From positions 18,644,566 through 18,708,565 of the forward strand of contig OY482847.1 in the NCBI GenBank assembly GCA_960531495.1: DNA of 64,000 nucleotides, given 5' to 3'. The notes below the pieces were generated by a model. It searched no databases and was not told the origin of the DNA. It worked only from the letters and a program-made list of their open reading frames with translations. The position numbers were made by a program, and so were the translations under genes. Positions 11,271-23,286 of this stretch are shown one piece after another. The first letter of the stretch is position 1, and each line of letters starts with the position of its first letter. The stretch is from Zeus faber (taxonomy: Eukaryota; Chordata; Actinopteri; Zeiformes; Zeidae).

Positions 11271-14200
11271 CTAGAAGCTGAGCGGTTGCTCCAGTGAGCC
11301 CCCTAACTGCAGCAAGGCCTTCCGGAGCCCCGCCTTCAGCGCCGAATAGTCAGGCGTGTCGGAGTACTGCAGAGCCATCACCATGGTCAGGTACTGTTGC
11401 ATCGCACCTGCTCCAACACACAATATATGAACACGTGTTATGTGCTGAGATGTTCATTTCACGTTTAAAGGATTACATGAGAAGTGTAACTCGCCTGAAA
11501 CTTTCTTCGTCCCGAAGCAGTTGCTCAACAGTGCAGGGACATTCTCATTGAACCTGGGATAAAATTTAAAAAACATTTAAATATTTCATTCATTATTTCT
11601 ATGTATTTAAACTTAAATACTCGCCCGTATTTTAATTTTGAATAAGGAATTTTTAAAGCACCGAGTTCAGAGTAAATAGCTTGAGGAACATTTTTCTTGT
11701 GGGGGGGGGGAAATGTCTTATCAGTCTTAATATCAAATTTCGCACTCATGTCCAAAAACGTTGCTCTCATTGTGGTCGTCTGAAACAGTTGGATAATACG
11801 TTTTAATATGCAATGGTGATTTTGAATGGAAGAGGGTTGCAAGTCCTCTCACTTCTGCTTCTCTGTGGCAATGTGTTGTGGCTCGGTGAGGCTGGTCCAG
11901 GGCAGCATCCCTGTGTGCCAGCGGAGCATGCAGTAGCCCAGAGACTGTAGGTCACTGCGTCGAGACGGCCCTGAAACCAAGAAAAGAAAAGAGGATCACA
12001 TGTGAAACCATGGACAATAAATAAATAAATCGCAGGGATGCCATATTGCACATTCATACTCTAGAACATCTAAATCCTGGACACCTTAACTGTATCTCCT
12101 CAGGTTGTTTTAGGTAATGTCCTTCTAAAGGCAAATGTTTAACACAGGTGTTAAAAGAGCATTACATGAAGGGATTCGCAGGACGCCCGAGGGGCATCAA
12201 CAAAGTGTGTGTGCATTCAAAGTGTGTACATATACATGACATAAGCAGACATCACCAGCGCTGAATCTCTCCAAGGATAAAAAGGGATGAAAGCTGGTGT
12301 GGCCAGCTTGATTATTAAATTAATTTTTCTTGTTAGATTTTTTCCGATTATGTATTTCTACCTTTATAAGCTTATTCTTAGACTTTTTGAATTTATTTAA
12401 TTCTATTAATTATTATAATTTGTAAATGCATTGTGACACTTGCTTTCGTTTTGATGCTATTTGATGGCCTTTCAATGTAAAGCACTTTTGAGTTATGCAT
12501 GAAATGTGTTATTGCGCTGCGTTTTTTAATCTTGGCGTTTTTTCGGGCTAAAAGTATCTGACACGACAACAGCAGTACCCACAGACATGGTTGAGGTCTT
12601 GTTAGAACCGGGACGTTCAGACGTCTAGTTGTTCGAGTTTGATCAATGGTGATCTACATTTGGAGCAGAAGTGAGTGAAAAACTGTCCCCCTGGGTTGCT
12701 TTGTGACATCATCGTCACAAATCATAATACATACCTAACATGACTAAACTGGACCATGTGTAATGCTCCTGTAGCTATATTTATTGTTATTATGTCTGGT
12801 AGGATGTGAAAAAAAACAATTGCTCCTTGATTTACTTTTCATGATTAAAAACTGTAGTTTTTTTCCTTACTTGGTAAAAAGTGTTTTAGATTTTCACATG
12901 TCAATAACAAGTACCTACACTCAGCGCATTTGAATGAATACAACGGTTGAAACCAGCTCTTTGCTTAACTGCTGTTCCTACTGTGACATTCTACCGTCAC
13001 ATTGAATTGCATGCTGGGACTCTAATGTGCCACATGATTCCCTGCTGGTCTCTCAGCAAATCAGATTGTCCTCAGCGTTTTGAGCCCGTTGCATTCCTTT
13101 TGTGTCATAGTAGCTACCCCGCCGTGAGCCAATCAGGATGCACTTTGTTGACGGTGCGCCAATAGGTGACCTCACACAAAACGGCTAAGCTAATGGCTAA
13201 TGCGAATACATTCACGTCTCTAACTGAGCCAGTGGAATGCTTGGAAAAGCACTTGAAATAATGTCTATTTTCTTCTACATTTAAGTACAAAACTGTGGCA
13301 AATATTACTCTAACTCATGAGTTTGGGAAAAAAATAAAGGGTCACTGCAACACACCCAGCGGGTGCGTAAGGTTATTGAAATTGTACATTCACGTGACAC
13401 AGGTATAGGCTAAATTCAACAGCTTCTTGACACCGACTGACCTGCTCCCTTGTGCGAGTCAACACTAATGAACTCTAAAGCACCATCGTGTGGCGTTCGG
13501 CTGTCTTCACGGTACTCCACGTGCTGCCCACCGGGACAGTACCGGAAAGCGTGGTGGTATCCCACAAGGTAGACCTACAGACAAGAAAGTGACAAAACCA
13601 GACAGATCATCATTAAACAGACAGATTTAAGTACAAAAAAATGTCACAGGTAAAAAGAAACTGAATTGTGAATCAGCAACAATATAGGTGTTGTGTTGGT
13701 ATCAATTTATTCTTTTTATTTCATTCTTCCACGGCCTGATCCACTGTGTGTTGTGATTTTTAACCATTTTTTCTCCCCACTAACTTCAATGTTTTGAACT
13801 GCAGTTAACATTACCTCCATATTTACATAAAATATGATGTTTTAAATCAATTTTCCTGCACCTTGACGCAATATTTAACACTTGCAAACTCCATTATAAT
13901 CACAGACCTGTGCTTGCTTTCCCATCTGGATGTAGATATTTTCAGCATGAATATCAGCGTGAACGTACTCTTTGGAGTGGATGAATTCCAGGACGTCTAA
14001 CTTCGAGAGAAGGAAAGTTCCGGTCAGTAACGTTATTGCGATAATGAGCACACTGACTACTTTTATTTTTTACTGACTACTTAAGCGATTATTAGCTATT
14101 TTCATAATTTTGTGACAACGTGGAAAAAACTCACTATTCTACAGGCGAGCTGAAGAACCACCTTCTCAGACAGAGCCTTCCCTTCTTCCTCCATGACAGA

Positions 14201-17200
14201 AATGAGGGTTTTGCCCATGCTGGGAAAAATCAGGAACCTGTAGAAATAAGAGAATGGTTATTATAAGGTCTGTGGTATCCAATACCAAATAATTAATCTC
14301 TTCTGTATATTAAATTGCATTTAAAATAAAATTAAAAAAAAAATTTGGATAAGAGAGATGTCTTAATGTCTGAAGAAGAAGAAAGAACACTACTATTAAT
14401 ATTATCATTATTATGTCTTTCCAGAATAATTTGTTATTTCTGTTTGGTTAACGATTAGGTAAGTGCTGGAGGTAAGTTAAGGTAAGTTTCATTTAGGAGG
14501 ATTTCAATATATATTTAATACAACACAGACAATTAATTCTATTATATCATTTAGAACCCAAAATCGCGATTGTGGCGCCGTCCCATGCGGCTGCCTGCAC
14601 GAGCACCTAGTGTCAATTACGCAGTATTTAGTATTTTTAGAGCTTATTGTGCGTAATCATCAGGTGTCTTGACATTTCACTGCATATATGTAAGACCGTA
14701 TGTATACGGATGTGACAAATAATCTCTTGAACTTGAAATAGGGATCAGTGCTTGAGTGAAATGTACCTACATTTTAAACAATACCTAGTCCGACAGCTGA
14801 AGCCTGCCACTAAAGCCTCTGTGGACATATGATGTGTAAAACATTAACAAGCTCGCCTCTCACCTGTAATCCTCTGCGTGGAGACCGAAACCAGCGCAGG
14901 ATGGAACGCCAAGAAAATCCAACTTCATCTGCGTTATCCATTTGTCCACTAAAAAGAAAAAACATACCAATGGAAAAGCCGACCGCCTAATTGCAATTAT
15001 TCAAGCTGATCACCATCATTTTACAAAAACTTTGAATCGATAATTACATTTTCGTCTAAGGTCGACGCTGAATTTAAAGTCAATGTGTGAAATGTTGCAA
15101 CAAATAAGAATGTGAATTTGGCTTGTTTCCATCCATTGAATTGAGGCAAATTAAATGTCTCCCCAGAATACAGCTCTTCTTCATAAGGTAGACATATATC
15201 ATTACACTTTTATAGACAGTTGACAAAAAAGTCATTTATCACAATTATTTGTATGCCTAGGACATTTTATTCAAAACTTTGGCCATAATCATATTTAAAA
15301 AGCCCCCCCCCCCCCCCCAAAAAAAACAGATCAAGAATAAGTCTGACCTGATGAAGGTTTAGAAGCTCGCTGTAAGAAGTTCTGCTCAGCGAAGATCTTC
15401 CCAACTTTAGCTCCCTTGTGCACGAGGAAAGGCAAGAACAAGACAAACCGAAATGAATGATTATCAACATTTGTCTACTCTAGGAAAATATTTATATATA
15501 TACACCGACCAGCATCAACATTAAAACCACCACTAATAACCACTAAAATTGTGTAGCTCCCCCTCGTGCCGCCAAAACAGCTCCGACCGGTCCAGGCATG
15601 GACTCCACGAGACCTCTGAAGGTGTCCTGTGGTATCTGGCACCGAGACGTTAGCAGCAGATACTTTAAGTCCTGGAAGTTGTGAGGACCCCCACCAAAAA
15701 CATGCACACATCATCATCTGACCAGCCATGGACATTCGTCACCAGGTCCCCGGGCGCGTCCACAAATGCTGCCCACTGCTCCTGGCTGCCCCCCCGGAGG
15801 AAGGACAAGCCAGGATGGGTTAAATGCAGAGGCCTCATTTCACCGGCCACCATCCAAAGCATGTGCATGTGTGTGTGCGTGTGCATGTGTTGTAGTGTGG
15901 TGTGTTGTGTGATAATTAAAGATTCTTCTTCTTCTTCTTCATCTTCATCTTCTTCTAATATATCCCACCCCTTGACAGGTGCCATTGGAACAAGATGAGA
16001 AATGTTATTCACTTCACCTGTCAGTGGTTTTAATGTTGTGGCTGATTGGTGTATATACACTCACTGAGCACTTCATTAAGAACACCTGTACACCTACTTA
16101 TTCATGCAGTTATCTAATCAGCCAATGGTGTTGCAGCAGTGCAATGCATAAAATCATGCAGATACGGGTCAGCAGCTTTAGTTAATGTTCACATCAACCA
16201 TCAGACTGGGGGAAAATGTGATCACAGTGTTTTTGACCGTGGCATGATTGTTGGTGCCAGACGGGCTGGTTTGAGTATTTCTGTAACTGCTGACCTCCTG
16301 AGATTTTCAGTGCACACAACAGTCTCTAGAATTTACTCAGAATGAAGATAAGGCTGCAGTGGGCACAGGCTCAACAAAACTGAACAGTTGGAAGACTGGA
16401 AAAACATAGCCTGGTAGGATAAATCTCGATTTCTGCTGAGGCACACAGATGGAAGGGTCAGAATTTGGCAGCAACAGCATGAATTCATGGACCCAACCTG
16501 CCTTGTGTCAAGTCCAGGCTGGTGGTGGTGTAATGGGAGTGGGGATTTTTTTTCGTGGCACACTTTGGGCCCGTTTATACGAATCAATCCGTGGCTTGAA
16601 TGCCACAGCCTATTTGAGTATTGCTGTTGGCCATGTGCATCCCTTCATGGCCAGAATCTACCCGTCTTTTAACGGCTACTTCCAGCATGATAATGCACCG
16701 TGTCGCAAAGCAAAGCATGAACATGACAATGAGTTCAATGTTCTTCAGTGGCCTTCCCAGTCACCGGATCTTCGGGACTTCAGAACATCTTCGGGATGTG
16801 ATAGAAGCGCAGCCTGAATGTGCAGCTGACAAATCTGCAGGAATCATGTCGACATGGACCAGAATCTCAAAGGAATGTTTCCAACATCTTGTGGAATCCA
16901 TGCCAAGAAGAATTAAGGCTGTTTTGAGAGCAAAGGGAGGCCCTAACCAACATTAGTATAGTGTTCCTATTAAATTTCTCAGTGAGGGTATACGCTATAC
17001 ATATACTTTTTTTTTTTAACTACCGTCCAGCTACTGATCATTTCTCATAATTGCTTGCAATTTATTAAATGTATATAAATAACAAAATCTGAACTGAACA
17101 CATAAAAATGATAGTGTTTTAAAGACTACGGATAAGTAAGCTGCAGCGTGAGCAAAGTCCTAGATATCCCATTTGATTGGATTCCAACTTGGATCATGCA

Positions 17201-18112
17201 TCGTCACATGACTTTTTATTTGAATGGAGTTATAATGAAAATGTTAACAGTATGGTGACGTTTACAAAGAGGATCTCTGATAGACTTACCAGTTTAAGGA
17301 TGTGTTTCGAGTCCGAGTTTGATTTGAAAGCTGACACTATTGCAAAACAAGACACAGTTAGAAGAAATAAGAAATAAGTCACTAGCAAAAATAAAAAATA
17401 AGTCACTAGCAACCACTGTGTTTTCATGGCATGCTATCTAATGTAGATGATGGCAACTTTGTATGCACTATAATACATTTGAAATCTCTTGCTGGAATAT
17501 AATCTTTTGTTTACAGAGATTCTTGGTATAGAGTTTCTGTTAGAATTGGTGCCGGTCAACGTGTCCTGGAAGATTTCAATTTCCCGGACAAATGGGAGAG
17601 ATTCCGGTCAAATATTATCTGTGTTTATTGAGCTTTAAAACAATTGATAAGCAGTCTTTATAGAGAATGACATCATCAAGGAATGTAGAAGTATAATATT
17701 TTTTATTGAATATTCAAAATAAGTCCCCTTCAGTTAACGCCTTTTAAAAAATTAATGAATATTACGAATATTACTAATTGAAATCAAATAATTTCCGTTC
17801 GTCAACAACAAGTAACAAGTGCAGCCGCTTCAATTAACATTTCACTAAAATACAATTTTGATCAAATCAAAAACAAAATAACTATGACAAGTAGGTCATA
17901 ATTAAATAAATATAAATAATAAAGTTTGTGGTGTTTCCCGTCTTCATCAGGACGTCCCATCGACATATTTTACATAATGAATATTTACTGTTTGCTTTGT
18001 GTCAGAACTTAAATATCCCAAAAAAAACACCAAACTATGGATCTATGTGTCCCTGTTGTCACATTACATCATCTTTTTGCTTCTCTTCTGGACGCTGTGC
18101 TCTGTCTCCACT

Positions 18113-18170
<58 letters not shown>

Positions 18171-21118
18171 GTGTTTACAAGCGCAACCTGTCCATGAGGG
18201 AGGGGGCGAGGCTTAGTTCTATATCGCCAAACGTGATTGGTCAGAGGTGAAGCTTTCAGATCAGCTTTAGACCGTCCAAATTGATTGGCTTCCCGTTGCA
18301 ACTTGCCGAGCGTAGAAATGAACAGATCTGCAGACTTTATCAAAGTGATTCACCCAGCACTAATTCAAATTGTGCTTGAATGGAATTATTTTCACCGCAC
18401 ATAATGACCGGAGAAATTTAAATATGTGTGGACTTCAACAGATTTGTCCGGTCAAAAACCGGCAATTACCGGATAACGGAAACGCTGGTATAGACATATC
18501 TCCCAAATAATAATTATTCTGTAAAAGTATTTCCCATCTTATAGATTTGATCAGATAATATAAAATAAATTGTCTAATTGTACAACCTCATGAATCTCAA
18601 TGAAGCCAACTCTATGTATAAAGCCAGCTTCTATAAATGTGCTGTAATTACCTTACCTTCTCTACAGTAATCTTATAGATTTTAAATATATTTATATGCA
18701 ACCTACATTTCTTATTCTGTACATGTTCTGGATCTTTCTAAAGTGGTTGTTCTCACCTTCATAGATAAGATCTGTTGTGTTCTGACGGAGCAGTTTCCCC
18801 AGCATCCACTTCCTACCGGTTGTGTCTGTCACCACCTCTCCCTCCTCTATCGGTTTCACAGTGGAGACACGCTTTGCCTTTTTCGCCTTTCCTTTGACTG
18901 CACACACATTAGAAGAATGACCACCCACATGAGAGAAAAAAGTTAAATCACAAAGTCTGGCCTCGAAACAGCATCTCAGTGTCCAAGCAGGCATTCAAAT
19001 GAACAGGTGCATTTACTCTATCATCCATCAACTTCAACTTAACCTAAATCATTAAGCAAATTGAAAAAAATATATTTTTTCTTTTTTTAATAAAAGGTAC
19101 ACATGCTTATGGGCGCTATCATTTGACGCTGTTATTATCACCCTCCGGTGGCGTTATCATCATGAAATTAAGACACTGCAATAATGTCTACACCGGTTTT
19201 GTATATTACATTAATGATGACATGAAGATTTGACATAAAATGTCTCACAATGTAGGGTCTGATGTATAAGAGGAAGCCAAAAACTTGAGCTTTGTTGTTA
19301 TACTTTTCATTAACAGTTCAATGTAGTGAACAACAGTTTGACTTATGGAACTTTAAAACCAAAAACTATTATATTGTGTTAAATACACTATGATAATGAT
19401 GTGATATTCATGATAATACATGTTTCCTTATGCCCTTGCTCTACTAATGGTATTACATTTCAAACTGTCAAGTAAGGAAGTAGAGAGAAAATAGGGTTTG
19501 TTGTCCTAGTGTCACATGCAGCATTATACATCCCATCTCACCCATTCGAGGAGACTTGGCAATAGGCGAGGAAGGAAGCGAGGAACCAGGTAGGCAATCT
19601 CCTGGTGGTTCCTCCTCCATTTTAGCTGCACCATCATTCAGCTTCACTACTTCTTCTTCCGGCTTCTCAAGACGCACACGCTTGGAAATCCGTGACTTTC
19701 TTTCAACTACACAATCACCCATTTGAGCCCCAAGTTATATAGAGAGAATATATACAGAGAAAAGTTCAAGTTCAAGTTCAAGTTCAAGAGATTATTTGTC
19801 ACATACATATACATACGTTCATACATATATGCAGTGAAATGTCATGACACCCGGTGATTACGCACAAAAGATCGAATGACCAAGGATAAAGTGTAATATT
19901 ATCATATTAATTGTACTATGTGGATGTTAATGAGGTGTTTTTTTCAATTCACCTGGAATGGGAGACTTTGGCGACACCTCTGGAGCTTGCTCCATCCCGA
20001 CTTTCAGTTTGACGTCCATCTCTGGCTTGACGAGTGAAAGCTTGGATCCAACCCCATTACCTGGCAACCAGGCACAGATTTATGTTCACACGAATGCATC
20101 ATATAAATATAAAGGCAGGAATGTCTGTCTGTCCTTCGATTATCATGTCCTCCGATTATCTCGACAACCGTTCATCCGATCTACTTCACACTTGGCCGGT
20201 GTATTGCTGGCTACCCAAGGACATGTGGTGTCAAATTTGGTGCAATTTGGACATGCGACACATGTAATAATAATAACCTTTGAATAAACAGTGAACAAGC
20301 AGGGGCCGGGGCTTCAGGGCTCCACAACTGAGTCACTAAGAGTGTCTTTCCCTGGTGTATGACTTTAACCGGCAGTTTCATATTCCATTGTGGACCACAG
20401 GACTGAATCGTTGATGTTTTGTCAAAACTGTGCAATTAAAATATCTTAGAAAGTCTTACATTTTGAACAGGCGTGCATTAGTATACATCAATTAATTGAC
20501 AAAAATAATAAGCCCTTGTTGAAAATTGTCTAATAGCTCTGTCTAGCTCTACCCTACATGTATGGTATTTGATGCATGGTGTTGCGGATATTACATACAG
20601 TAGAAATATATCTATTCAAAATAAGAATCAAATGATTTTTTATCAAATTATATATTTCGGACCTTGGCTTGAAGTGGAATCTTCCGTTGGGGATTTTTCT
20701 CGCTGAAGGCGAAGGGCATTTCGAGTCCTTGCCAGAGGAGGACGAGGGGAAACCAAAGCCGAAGAGGAACCGTCCAAGTCTAATAAGATGAATATTATTA
20801 CATTATAAATCATAAATAATAAAATTGACTACGACAAAACAACTAACCTATGTATGTCATTGCTGCTGCAACACTGGAATTTCCCTTTGGGGATTAATAA
20901 AGTACCCTTATCGTTATTTTTAATGGGCATAACCTCTTACTTTCATTGCCACCACTTTTATGTGACGCCGTTTTCTTTGGTTTTTCCGCTGTGTCTGCAG
21001 CCGTGCCGGCTTGTTCCAAAGTCTCATCGAGAGCAGGCAGCTTCTCCCCGCACGAAGGACAGAACCGGAAATCCGGTTGCAACTTCGTCCCACATTGGGT
21101 ACAGAAATGAAAAGGCAT
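11271..21118 (-). CDS. vrk3: Vaccinia-related kinase 3 (VRK3) pseudokinase, complete, 14 coding exons
   Basis: Coding exons in transcript order: 20941-21118, 20663-20779, 19953-20060, 19542-19706, 18757-18897, 17290-17336, 15348-15414, 14864-14948, 14135-14237, 13908-14000, 13442-13574, 11853-11970, 11495-11553, 11271-11407. They total 1551 nt, 516 aa plus stop. The N-terminus is a zinc ribbon (C6xxC9, C20xxC23). A Ser/Pro-rich linker with a basic nuclear-localisation-like cluster (RKSRISKR) follows, then the VRK kinase fold (LKLGAKVGKIF, FNEN, RRSDLQSLGYCMLRW). The glycine loop is degenerate. The DFG position reads VGYH (about 372-375), so magnesium binding is lost, but the catalytic loop is HADIHAEN with the Asp (353) kept. 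VRK3 proteins are nuclear scaffolds that stimulate the VHR phosphatase against ERK. The last intron has a GC donor. Several introns hold transposons. Confidence 0.95.
11408..11494 (-). other. vrk3: GC-AG intron in vrk3 (last intron)
   Basis: Read on the minus strand, the exon ends GTTTCAG and the intron begins GCGAGT, with no GT giving the right frame. The acceptor is GGAGCAG before GTGCGATG. The joined frame reads KKVSGAMQQYL, which fits the family. GC-AG introns are a minor, normal class of U2-type intron. Confidence 0.85.
14661..14738 (+). mobile_element. Truncated LINE 3' tail
   Basis: A second copy of the tail GACATTTCACTGCATATATG...GTGACAAATAATCTCTTGAAC, in a vrk3 intron in antisense orientation. 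Too short to code for anything. Flanking duplications were not clear to me. Confidence 0.75.
15499..16055 (-). mobile_element. Tc1-like transposon remnant, interior replaced by a SINE
   Basis: The left end (TACACCGACCAGCATCAACA, about 15501) and right end (TTTTAATGTTGTGGCTGATT, GGTGTATA to about 16055) are inverted repeats of the fish Tc1-like family also present at 55590-56440. Next to the left end lies the antisense transposase 3' region (CCTCTGAAGGTGTCCTGTGG, GTTAGCAGCAGATACTTTAA). It breaks off near 15690 and is followed by SINE sequence, and the element resumes at about 15959 (ATATCCCACCCCTTGACAGG). Most of the transposase is missing. Confidence 0.75.
15690..15958 (+). mobile_element. 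5'-truncated SINE inside a Tc1-like element
   Basis: GACCCCCACCAAAAACATGC, CATGGACATTCGTCACCAGG, TGCTCCTGGCTGCCC and GGACAAGCCAGGATGGGT match the 3' half of the tRNA-derived SINE at 48843-49235. The copy ends in TG-rich sequence, AATTAAAGATTC and a TTC repeat. The tRNA-like head is absent. Confidence 0.7.
16056..16990 (+). mobile_element. Tc1-like transposon, internally deleted, transposase broken
   Basis: Starts TACACTCACTGAGCACTTCA next to the previous element and ends near CTCAGTGAGGGTA, a partial inverted repeat of that start. It carries recognisable pieces of a fish Tc1-like transposase: the helix-turn-helix part (GACCGTGGCATGATTGTTGG) and the DDE catalytic part (CAGCATGATAATGCACCGTG, TGGCCTTCCCAGTCACCGGA). 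About 350 bp of the normal middle is missing at about 16341-16350, and frameshifts break the frame elsewhere. It is inactive, in a vrk3 intron. Confidence 0.85.
17545..18495. mobile_element. Possible hAT-like non-autonomous element with (TG)n inside
   Basis: The two ends carry related words in opposite orientation (CCGGTCAA and CCCGGACAAAT at 17556-17595; GTCCGGTCAAAAACCGG and CCGGATAACGGAAACG near 18445-18490), as in fish hAT-like elements. A TG microsatellite occupies about 18115-18167. No transposase frame is seen. Exact termini and duplications could not be fixed by eye. Confidence 0.4.
19764..19868 (-). mobile_element. Truncated LINE 3' tail, minus strand
   Basis: Reverse-complement copy of the same tail: a GTTCAA repeat run, then GAGATTATTTGTCACATACA, TATGCAGTGAAATGTCATGA and CACCCGGTGATTACGC. 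It is in a vrk3 intron, in the same orientation as the gene. Confidence 0.75.
20085..20490 (+). repeat. Dispersed repeat, copy C
   Basis: Shares GTCTGTCTGTCC, CGACAACCGTTCATCCGAT, CTACTTCACACTTGGC, AATTTGGTGCAATTTGGACA, TGAATAAACAGTG and a 3' end near TTTTGAACAGGCGTGCATTA with the copies at 6185-6700 and 31690-32060. It lies in a vrk3 intron just past exon 3. This appears to be the fullest copy. Confidence 0.75.
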
Positions 21119-22295
21119 CCTGCAAATATTGTGCATGGAGATTATATTGACATAATTAGATTGATCAGATTGACATCTACTAAGTGACAAACAATTTTAC
21201 ACTGTAGGCCTTGGTCTTGAAAATGAGGATTTCATTTTCTGTGCCATAAAAAAGGCCTTCATTGGCGCACATTGTGTTGGTGCATTATCCATGTTGTCAT
21301 GTAATAATAATAATAATAATCATATAGAATCTGCATAGTGAATATCTACACAATATTAATATCATATTTCCTTACAAATATAAACAATGTTCTCAATGAA
21401 CTTTTTGGCAATGTGGAACTCATCATTACTGACTATGCGATTTTAGGTTCAATGGTTTTGGGTTTTTTTCTTGTTGGCTTTCAATTCTTAGGGTTTTTTG
21501 TTTATTGCTCTGTCGCTCTATTTTATATAAGTAATTACTAATATAGATAATTTAATATAACACATATAATTTCACTAATTAAACTATGCATAGCTTTGTC
21601 TGGGGGGGGGGGGGGGGGGGGGGGATAAACAAAGCAAAGAGAGAAAGACGTACAACCATAATTGAAGCCATTCTGACATGTTTGTGTTCCTGTATTATAC
21701 TACGTTGTCGACCACTTGTGTCTTACACCCAAACACACCGCAGAAGACTTACAACAGCTTAACGGGCGACATGACATTGACATGACACATGACATTATAT
21801 AAGGCTGATTTTTTTTCCCCCGGTATAACGTTTGCTGGTAATATTTGGTTAGCTAAAGTGGCTAAAATTGAGGGAGATAACATTCGGATATTTCGGGAAA
21901 ATGACCAACCTGATCGTTCTGTGTTTCTAAACCGACAGTGTGAGCAATTTGGTGGACCGGTCTGCGGCTTAACAGCACCGACCTCACTCGTCCCTGTTAC
22001 GCATAAAAACGGAATAAAAAAAGTGCAACAACAAATGAACAAGCAGGCTCTGCGTGTGCTCGACCCTGTGTCTTTTTCGCCTTTGAACGGCACCGTTCGC
22101 GGCGGAGGTGCTGCCCCCACAGGAGGCAACCTTGAACTGCACCCGACTTAAGCACCATCACCTTTTTAATGTTTTCGTTATTGGAGTTGATGGGGAAAGT
22201 GGCCAGCGGTGGAAGGCATCGAAGTGCAATTTCCTTGTGATTGCTGTACTTAAGTACATGTTTTCGCGTGTATAGCGTTACTTAAGTGCGTTCAG
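21119..22295 (-). other. Upstream region of vrk3
   Basis: Holds the immediate 5' side of vrk3, a short ATA/AAT repeat near 21303-21320, a 23-base poly-G run (about 21602-21624), and a G+C-richer patch at about 22040-22140 that could hold the promoter or a non-coding first exon. The open frame at 21789-22151 has no recognisable domain. No further coding exon is supported. Confidence 0.4.

Positions 22296-23286
<991 letters not shown>

Noticed and set aside
16339-16956. An active Tc1 transposase gene
   Set aside because: The middle is deleted and the frame shifts between the remaining blocks.
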